A stretch of 64,000 nucleotides of DNA. Origin: Pseudomonas gingeri (GTDB lineage: Bacteria > Pseudomonadota > Gammaproteobacteria > Pseudomonadales > Pseudomonadaceae). The position numbers and the translations under genes were made by a program. The notes beneath the pieces are model-generated. The model worked only from the letters and a program-made list of their open reading frames with translations, had not been told where the DNA came from and did no database searches. The first letter of the stretch is position 1. Each line of letters starts with the position of its first letter. Positions 44,801 to 51,600 of this stretch are shown here, one piece after another. The stretch covers positions 471,382 through 535,381 of the forward strand of contig NZ_JACAOS010000018.1 in assembly GCF_013386165.1 (NCBI RefSeq), read 5' to 3'.

Positions 44801-45648
44801 GCATGTATATCCTCGACAGCGATTTCGCCCCGGCGGTCCAGGGCGCCAGCGGCGAGTTGCTGATTGGCGGCGCCTTGCTGGCACGCGGTTATCACGGGCG
44901 TGCGGCGTTGACCGCCGAGCGCTTTATCCCCGATCCGTTCGACGGCCAGGGTGGCGGTCGTCTGTACCGTACCGGCGACCTGACCCGTTACCGCGACGCG
45001 GGGCTGATCGAATATGCCGGGCGCCTCGACCATCAGGTGAAGATCCGCGGTTTCCGCATCGAGCTGGGTGAGATCGAAGCGCGCCTGCAGCAACATGCCC
45101 TGGTGCGCGAAGCTCTGGTGGTGGCCCTTGACGGTCCGTCCGGCAAGCAGTTGGCGGCCTATCTGGTGCTCCGCGAGCCGGCCTTGAACGAGGCGCAACA
45201 GGTGCTGCGTGACGACCTCAAGGCGCACCTGCCGGACTATATGGTCCCGTTGCACTGGGTGGTGCTCGACAGCCTGCCCATGACCCCCGGCGGTAAGCTG
45301 GATAGAAACGCCTTGCCCAAGCCGGACCCGAGTGCCTGGCAGCAGGCCTACGTGGCCCCGCGGACCGAACGCGAGCAGCAACTGGCGGCGATCTGGGCGC
45401 AGGTGCTGCAGGTCGAGCGGGTCGGCCTGGACGACAACTTCTTCGAGCTGGGCGGGCACTCGTTGCTGGCGGCCCAGGTGATATCCAGGATTCATTCGGG
45501 CCTGGGGATCGACATACCGCTTCGGATGATTTTCGAGAAACCTCAATTGAACGAATTTGCACAGGCACTTGAAGGCAGCGGCCTTTCCCTGACCGATGAC
45601 GGGTTGTCCGACATTGAACGCATGATGAATGACATGGCGGAGGCTTGA
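38851..45648 (+). CDS. Pyoverdine peptide synthetase, two modules (C-A-T / C-A-T): Thr then unassigned residue
   Basis: A 2265-residue NRPS with a GTG start 12 nt after the previous stop and a ribosome site GAGGGGAAG. Module 1: C (HHIVSDGWS about 178), A (about 729) and T (about 1127). Module 2: C (about 1324), A (about 1801) and T (about 2197). Neither module has an epimerase. Pocket 1 reads D-F-W-N-V-G-M-V-H-K, the threonine code. Pocket 2 reads D-G-E-D-S-T-T-I-T-K. Its first four positions match the Lys-type domain at 27236 (both share FDGFVEQ), but the rest differs, so I leave the substrate open. A 180-nt REP cluster is read in frame inside the first condensation domain (about 410-471), after FQVMFNHQ. 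Confidence 0.9.
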   Translation: MQGLIESVGQLSSKQRKGLAALLKQKGINLFEVAPVFRRAAEEPLLLSYAQQRQWFLWQWAPDSTAYNIATALRVHGRLDVNALQGSFQALVERHESLRTVFTQTDGQPLQVVLPAARFMLDLHTLEPASTAEREVQVQAFVQAQGQTPFDLAKGPLLRAALLQVTAEEQVLVLTQHHIVSDGWSLQVMTEELLALYADLSQGRTPQLPALPIQYADYALWQRHWMEAGEQERQLEYWLGKLGGEQPVLELPVDHPRPLSPSFAGASHALLLDPALSEGLKALARQQGVSLFAVLLASFQALLHRYSGQGDIRVGVPVANRERAEVERLIGFFVNTQVLKAEVDGQGGFVELLRQVWQTAQEAQAHQDLPFEQLVEALEPGRSLSHSPLFQVMFNHQAQAPGPLANPASPSLASQLPQNPTDLVGAGLPAMTSVNPTSSSRASSLLQGEGHDGILAAGHRSNVGASLLAIASVNPTSPARSVAPGELTIEPLHWHSQTAQFDLVLNTADQPHGIEAVFKYATDLFEAPTVEQLARHWLNLLRSIVANPQQRIADITLLEPAEQRHVLAQCNPAPRQYPVDTCLQQRIEAQAALRPDAVAVVCADQQLTYGELNRRANQWAHHLIARGVGADVLVGVACERSLDMLVAIVAVLKAGAAYVPLDPGYPNERLRYMIEDSGLKWLLAQGHLLGRLPIPADVECLDLDQPPQDSSRDNPPCVTEADHLAYVIYTSGSTGKPKGALLPHGNVLRLFSATDVGFGFGADDIWTLFHSYAFDFSVWEIFGALLHGGKLVVVPQDVSRSPRDFHRLLCDERVTVLNQTPSAFKSLLSVAVDSPRDLALRYVVFGGEALEVQGLRPWFERFGEQAPKLVNMYGITETTVHVTYRPLSLADLEQAAGSPIGEPISDLSLYLLDDALNLVPPGCVGELYVAGAGLARGYLKRPDLTATRFVPDPFDPQGGRRLYRSGDLARLRSDGSIEYIGRRDQQVKIRGFRIELGEIEARLQGHEQVAEAAVLAVEGATGTQLVAYLVPVDPRVAHDEAQASALHGELRDYLKAHLADYMVPTHLVLLDTLPLTANGKLDRKALPEPDTRVLQQAYVAPRREIEQQLAAIWAQVLQVEQVGLKDNFFELGGHSLLATQVIARARQELGLELSLRSLFETADLGGFAESAEADQTAEVPAFSLADRGQPLRLSYAQQRQWLLWQLEPDNSAYHIPAALQLDGVLDREALRRGFEALVARHESLRTTFGQVDGQGVQHVQAPAAFVLALDEFNPASGEDPESWVKARVAREVQVAFDLQQGPLLRARLLSLGQERHVLVVTLHHIVSDGWSMPIMVDELIEYYAAFSQGHQPVLKDLPFQYADYAHWQRDWMAAGEEARQLEYWSRQLGEHQPVLELPTDRPRPALQSSAGARLEVAFEPALLVPLKAIAREQGVTLFMLLLASFQTLLHRYSGQADIRVGVPIANRTRTETEGLIGFFVNTQVLKAEFELHSTFGQLLAQVKQTALGAQAHQDLPFEHLVQALQPERSLSHSPLFQVLYNHQTERKGAVRQVPGLHIEGLDSGSHSAQFDLTLDTFEGEEGLRAALTYATALFDAATVERMAAHWRNLLRAVAEQGVTQRIADLPLLDDEERECILQRWSRIDGVYPDAPCVHERIAAQARLTPEATALIFADEQLSYAELERRANRLAQQLRALGVGPEVPVGIAVDRGLDMVVGLLAILKAGGAYVPLDPEFPRERLAYMMQDSGIGLLLCHAHLLAELPVPASLRTLCLDRVEDLPPGTDDEAPLSQVQPHNLAYLIYTSGSTGQPKGVAIEHAALSAHCHVAIEYFRLQAKDRVLLFSTLNFDGFVEQLFPALCCGAAVVVRGNEVWDSNTFHQEVLRSGITVADLSTAYWYLLVQEFSRQAPRDFGPLRQVSATGEAMPPEGLELWKQAGLGHVRLLNTYGPTETTITASYLECDAYVRGEWPKPSSMPIGRPLGGRRMYILDSDFAPAVQGASGELLIGGALLARGYHGRAALTAERFIPDPFDGQGGGRLYRTGDLTRYRDAGLIEYAGRLDHQVKIRGFRIELGEIEARLQQHALVREALVVALDGPSGKQLAAYLVLREPALNEAQQVLRDDLKAHLPDYMVPLHWVVLDSLPMTPGGKLDRNALPKPDPSAWQQAYVAPRTEREQQLAAIWAQVLQVERVGLDDNFFELGGHSLLAAQVISRIHSGLGIDIPLRMIFEKPQLNEFAQALEGSGLSLTDDGLSDIERMMNDMAEA
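40080..40262. repeat. REP cluster of four units inside the third NRPS gene (C domain)
   Basis: A lone inverse unit (40080-40101), a complete pair (40120-40189) and a lone forward unit from 40237. At least two REP subtypes are present (TGGCTTGCCAGC and GAGCTTGCTCGC). All are read in frame as ASQLPQ, VGAGLPAMTS...RASSLLQ and VGASLLAIAS. Confidence 0.88.
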
Positions 45649-45649
45649 G

Positions 45650-48600
45650 ATGGAGATCACCACGGCACAACGGATTGCCCGGCGCTTTGTCGGCCTGCCC
45701 CTGGATCAGCGACGCCAGATCCTGGAAAAGATGCAGGCCGGCGGACAGAGCTTCAGGCTGCTGCCGATCGCCGTCACTCGCCACGAAGTCGCGAAAATTC
45801 CGCTGTCCTATGCCCAGCAGCAGATGCTGATCCTCTGGCAACTGGAACCGGACAACAGCGCCTATAACGTGCCGATGGCGGTGCGCTTGAGCGGCGAACT
45901 GGATGAGGCGGCGCTGGGTCGGGCCCTGGAGCGGTTGATACAGCGGCATGAAAGCCTGCGTACCCGCTTTGTCTCGGTGGAGGGCGAGTTTCATCAAGAG
46001 ATACTGGAGCAGTCCGCGGTGAGCCTGGTGCGGGTCGAGGTTGCGCCAGCTGCCGGCGAAACTCAGGAGGAGCGTGTCAAAGCGCTGGTCGGCGCCGAGT
46101 TGAGTGCGCCGTTCGATCTGTTGGAAGGGCCACTGCTGCGGGTCAGGTTGTTCCGCCTGAGCGGAACCGAACACGTGCTGACCCTGTGCATGCACCACAT
46201 CATCTCCGACGGTTGGTCGGGGGAGGTGTTGGTCCGCGAGTTCATCCGTTTCTACCTCAGCGAACATACCAACACCCCCGCCCCTGTAGGAGCTGGCTTG
46301 CCAGCGATGGCGTCGGTAAATCCCCTGGCGGAATTGCCGATCCAGTATGCCGACTTCGCCATCTGGCAACGGGCCTGGCTCGAAGCCGGCGAGGGCGAAC
46401 GGCAACTGGCCTATTGGAAAGAGCAACTGGGCGAGGAGCATCCGCTCCTGGAACTGCCCCTGGACCACGAACGCCCGCTGCAACCGAGCTACCGTGGCGC
46501 CATGGTCCACAGCGACCTGAGCCCAACCCTGTCGGCACAACTCAAGACCCTGGCCCGGCAGAATGGCCAGACCCTGTTCATGCTCAGCCTGGCGGCCCTG
46601 GCCGTGGTGCTCTCACGCTACAGCGGCCAGGCCGATATCCGCATCGGCGCGCCGAATGCCGGGCGCAGCCGCGAAGAGCTGGAAGGACTGATCGGCTTCT
46701 TTATCAACACCCAGGTCCTGCGGGTGCAGGTGGACGAACGCGCCACTTCCCGGCAGTTGCTGGAACAGGTCAAACAGGTGGTCACCGGCGCCCAATCCCA
46801 CCAGGAACTGCCCTTCGAACAGTTGGTGGAAGCCCTGGCTCCGGAGCGCCATCTCGGGATCAACCCGCTGTTCCAGGTCAAGATCAACCAGAACGTACTG
46901 GCTGCGCCCGCCGCTGGCGATAAAGCCCAGGGGCTGAGCGTTGAAGCCTTCGCCATCGATGTCGCCGACGCGCGTTTCGACCTGGCACTGGACTTCACCG
47001 ATACCGCGCAAGGCGTTGAGGCCAGCTTCACCTATGCCACCGACCTGTTCGAGGCCGCGACCATCGAGCGTATCGCCGCGTCCTGGCGTCAGGTGCTGGA
47101 GCAACTGGCCCGCGCCGCCGACCAGCCATTGCTGGAACATGCCGGTACGGCCGCCGACCCCATCGTGCACCAGGCGGCGTCACTACCATGCAGCGATTTC
47201 CTTGCGCTCTGGGAACAGGGCCGGCAGATCGGACATGGCCAGCCGGCGCTGCATGCCGCCGGTCAATCGATCGACTATGACGAACTGGAGCGACGCTCCA
47301 ATCGGCTGGCGCATTACCTGCAAGCCCAGGGTATCGGTAACGGCGATGTGATCGCCCTGTGTCAGGAACGCTCCCTGGAATGGGTGACCGGGTTACTCGC
47401 CGTGCTGAAAACCGGCGCGATCTATCTACCCCTGGACACCGCCCAACCGAGCGAACGCTTGCAGCAATTGTTGAAGGACAGTGCCGCCACGTTGCTGATG
47501 CACGCGCCGGGTGATGACAAGTCCGCCGGCCTGGGTGTGTGCCCGGTGCTGGCCCACGACCCCGGGCAATGGGCCGACTACAGCGCTGAAACGCTGGCGA
47601 CGAAGGTCCAGCCCGAGCAGCCGGCCTACATCATCTACACCTCCGGCTCCACCGGGCAGCCCAAGGGCGTGCTGATCAGTCACCGGGCCCTGGCGAACTA
47701 TGTGCAGGCGCTGTTGCAGCGCCTGGAGCTGGCGCCCGGCGCCAGCATGGCGCTGGTCTCGACCATTGCCGCCGACCTCGGTCATACCCAGTTGTTCGGC
47801 GCCCTGGCGTCCGGCCGCCCGTTGCACCTGATGGCCGCGGAACATGCGTTCGATCCCGACGGTTTCGCAACCTATATGGCCGAGCACCAGGTGGACGTGC
47901 TGAAAATTGTCCCGAGCCATTTGCAGGGTCTGTTGCAGGCTGCCCGAGCGGCGGACGTGCTGCCCCGGCAGTTGCTGGTCCTCGGCGGCGAAGCCAGCCC
48001 CTGGGGGCTGATCGAACAGATCCGGCGCCTGGCGCCGGCGTGCCGCATCGTCAACCACTACGGGCCGACGGAGACCACCGTGGGCATCCTGACCCACGAA
48101 GTCGAGGAACGCCTGGCGGGTTGCCGCACGGTGCCGGTGGGCCGTCCCCTGGCCAACGATCAGGCGCGGGTACTGGACGCCTGGCTCAACCCGGTGGCGG
48201 AGCGCGTCGCCGGTGAGCTGTACCTCGGCGGTGCCGGCCTGGCCCAGGGCTACCTGGGGCGGGCGGCGTTGACCGCCGAACGTTTTGTTCCCGATCCCGA
48301 ATCGCTGCACGGCGAGCGTCTGTACCGCGCCGGTGACCGTGCCCGGGTCAGCGATGGGCGGGTGGAATACCTCGGTCGCGCCGACGATCAGGTGAAGATT
48401 CGTGGCTACCGGGTCGAACCCGGTGAAGTCGCCCAGGTGTTGCAAGGCCTGGAGGGTGTACGTGAGGCGGTGGTCCTGGCCCTGCCGCTGGACAGCGACG
48501 AGTCGCGTCTGCAACTGGTCGCCTATTGTGTTCCCGAAGCCGGCACCGAACTTGCCGTCGAGACCTTGCGTCAATCCTTGCTGGCCGAACTGCCGGAGTA

Positions 48601-51600
48601 TCTGGTGCCGGCGCATATCGTTGCCCTCGAACGCCTGCCGCTGACCGCCAACGGCAAGCTGGACAAGCGTGCGCTGCCGAAACCGGGAGCGGTCAGCAAA
48701 CGCTACACCGCGCCGGTCGGCGAGATCGAAGAGAAGCTGGCGGCGGTCTGGGCCGATGTGCTCAAGCTGGAGCGGGTCGGCAGCAGCGACAACTTCTTCG
48801 AACTGGGCGGCGACTCGATCCTCAGTTTGCAGATCATCGCCCGGGCCAAGCGCCAGGGCATCAAGTTGAGCCCTCGGCAGTTGTTCGAAAAGCAGACCAT
48901 CGCCCAACTGGCAAGCGTGGCCCGGCTGATCGAGAAGAAGGCCGAGGTGGTCGAGACGGTGCAGGGCAGCCTGCCGCTGTTGCCGATCCAGGCACGTTTT
49001 TTCGAGTTGGACATTCCCCAGCGTCAGCACTGGAACCAGGCGCTGATGCTCGAACCTTCGACGACCCTGGACCCGGCGCACCTGCGCAGCGCCTTGTACC
49101 TGCTGATCGAGCGGCACGAGGCCCTGCGCCTGAGCTTCGAACGGCAGGACGGGCATTGGCAGGCGAGCTTCCGTGGGGCGGCCGCGGTCGATCCGTTGTG
49201 GGTGCATGAACTGGATGATCCGGCGCGTTTGACCGAATTGGCCGATGAAGCCCAGCGCAGTCTTGACCTGAAGCAGGGACCGTTGCTGCGCGTCCTGCTG
49301 GTCAACCTGCCGCAAGGACAGCAGCGCTTGTTGCTGGTGATTCACCACCTGGCGGTGGACGGGGTGTCCTGGCGCGTGCTGCTCGAAGACCTGCAACAGG
49401 CCTACACCGCCCTGGCGGCGGGGCAGGCACCGGCCCTGGCGCCGCGCAGCAGTTCACTCAAGGCCTGGGCCGAGCATGTGCAAGCGTATGCCCAGGGCCC
49501 GGTGCTCAAGGCTGAACGCGACTACTGGTTGCAGAGCCTGGGGCCGCTGGACGCTGAACTGCCCCGGGACAACCCGCTGGGGGCCAATACCCGGCGTCAG
49601 GTCCGCTATGCCCGTTCGCACCTGGGCAAGGACCTCACCCAGCAACTGTTGAAGGTGGCCCCGGCGGCCTATCGCACCCAGGTCAACGACCTGTTGCTGA
49701 CCGCCCTGGCCCAGGTGCTGTGTGCCTGGAGCGGACAGGCATCGGCGCTGATCCAGCTGGAAGGCCATGGCCGCGAGGACCTGTTCGAGGACCTCGACCT
49801 GAGCCGCACCGTGGGCTGGTTCAGCAGCCTGTTTCCCCTCCGGCTCACGCCACGTGGAGAGCTGGGGGCGAGTATCTGCCAGATCAAGGAGCAACTGCGC
49901 ACGGTGCCGAACAAGGGCATCGGCTACGGGATCCTGCGTTACCTGGGCGATGCCGAGACAGTCGCGGCGTTGCAGGCATTGCCCGAAGCCCGGGTGACCT
50001 TCAACTACCTCGGCCAGTTCGATGCCGAGGCCGCTCCTGGTCAGCGCGCCCTGTTGACGCCGGCGGCCGATGACAGCGGCGCGAGCCAGAGTGAGGACGC
50101 ACCGCTGGGGAACTGGCTGAGCCTCAATGGCCAGGTCTACGACGGCCAGTTGCAACTGGACTGGAGTTTCAGCGGCGAGGTCTATCGCGCCGAAACCATC
50201 GAGCGCCTGGCGGTCGCGTACGAGCAGGTTCTGGGCGAGGTGATTGCCCACTGTCTGCGCGACGAACACCAGGGCGTGACCCCATCGGACTTCCCGCTGG
50301 CGGGCCTGAGCCAGTTGCAGCTGAAGCGCTTGCCGGTGGCGGCACGGGATATCGAGGATGTCTATCCGCTGTCGCCGATGCAGCAGGGCATGCTCTTCCA
50401 CAGCCTGTCGGCACCGGACTCGGGCAACTACCTGAACCAGATGCGGGTCGATGTGACGGGGCTTGATGTGCCGCGTTTCCGTGCCGCCTGGCAGGCCGCG
50501 ATCGAGCGTCACGAGGCACTGCGGGCGCGCTTTGCCGAAGGCAGCGGGCAGCCCTTGCAGGTGATCCGCAAAACCGAAGCACTGGCATTTGCCGAACACG
50601 ACCTGCGCGGCCGCGACGGACTGGAAGCGCTTCTCGCCGGACAGGCCGAGGCGGACCTGCAACGCGGCTTCGACCTGGCCCGTGACCCGCTGTTGCGCCT
50701 GACGGTATTGCGTACCGCGGAGCAGCGTTACCACCTGATCTACACCAATCACCATATCCTGCTGGACGGCTGGAGCAGCGCGCGGCTGCTGGGCGAGGTG
50801 CTCGAGCACTACAACGGGCAAACGGTGACGCCACCGGCCAGCCGCCTGCGTGACTACATCCAGTGGCTGCAACGCCAGGACAGCGCTGCTGACCAGCGCT
50901 TCTGGACCGAGCAGATGGCCGCCTTCGACGAACCGACCCGCCTGGTGCAGGCGTTCAAGGCCGGTGGTGTGGCCGATGCCCAGGGCTATGGCGAATACCG
51001 CCAGACCCTCGATGCGGCGCAGACCCTGCACCTGGGCGAGTTCGCCCGCGAGCAGCGGGTGACCCTCAACACCCTGGTGCAGGCCGCCTGGCTGCTGCTG
51101 TTGCAGCGCTACACCGGCCAGCGCAGCGTCACGTTCGGCGCTACCGTGTCCGGGCGTCCGGCGGACCTGCCCGGTGTCGAGGAACAGCTGGGGCTGTTTA
51201 TCAACACCTTGCCGGTGCTGGGCAGTCCCGGCCCCGAGCTGCAAGTCGGTGATTGGGTGCAACAGGTGCAGGCGCGCAACCTGGCCTTGCGCGAGCACGA
51301 ACACACGCCGCTGTACGCTATCCAGCGCTGGGCCGGTTGGAGTGGTGAAGCGCTGTTCGACACCTTGCTGGTGTTCGAGAACTACCCGACCTCCGAGGTC
51401 CTGGAGCAGGGCGCCGACAACGGGCTGGCCTTCAGTGGCTTGCAGACCCGGGAGCAGACGCACTACCCGCTGACCCTGGTGGTGGAGGTCGGCGAGGTCA
51501 TGTCGGTGGACTACCGCTACGCCCGGCAACAGCTCTCGGATGGGGCGGTGGCGCAATTGGCCGGACACTTCGAGCACCTGCTGCTGGCCTTGGCCGAGTC

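Noticed and set aside
38851..45648. D-allo-Thr from a dual condensation/epimerisation domain after the Thr module.
   Set aside because: The following C domain begins LSYAQQRQW like the other L-accepting domains, and no separate E domain is present, so L-Thr is the simpler reading.
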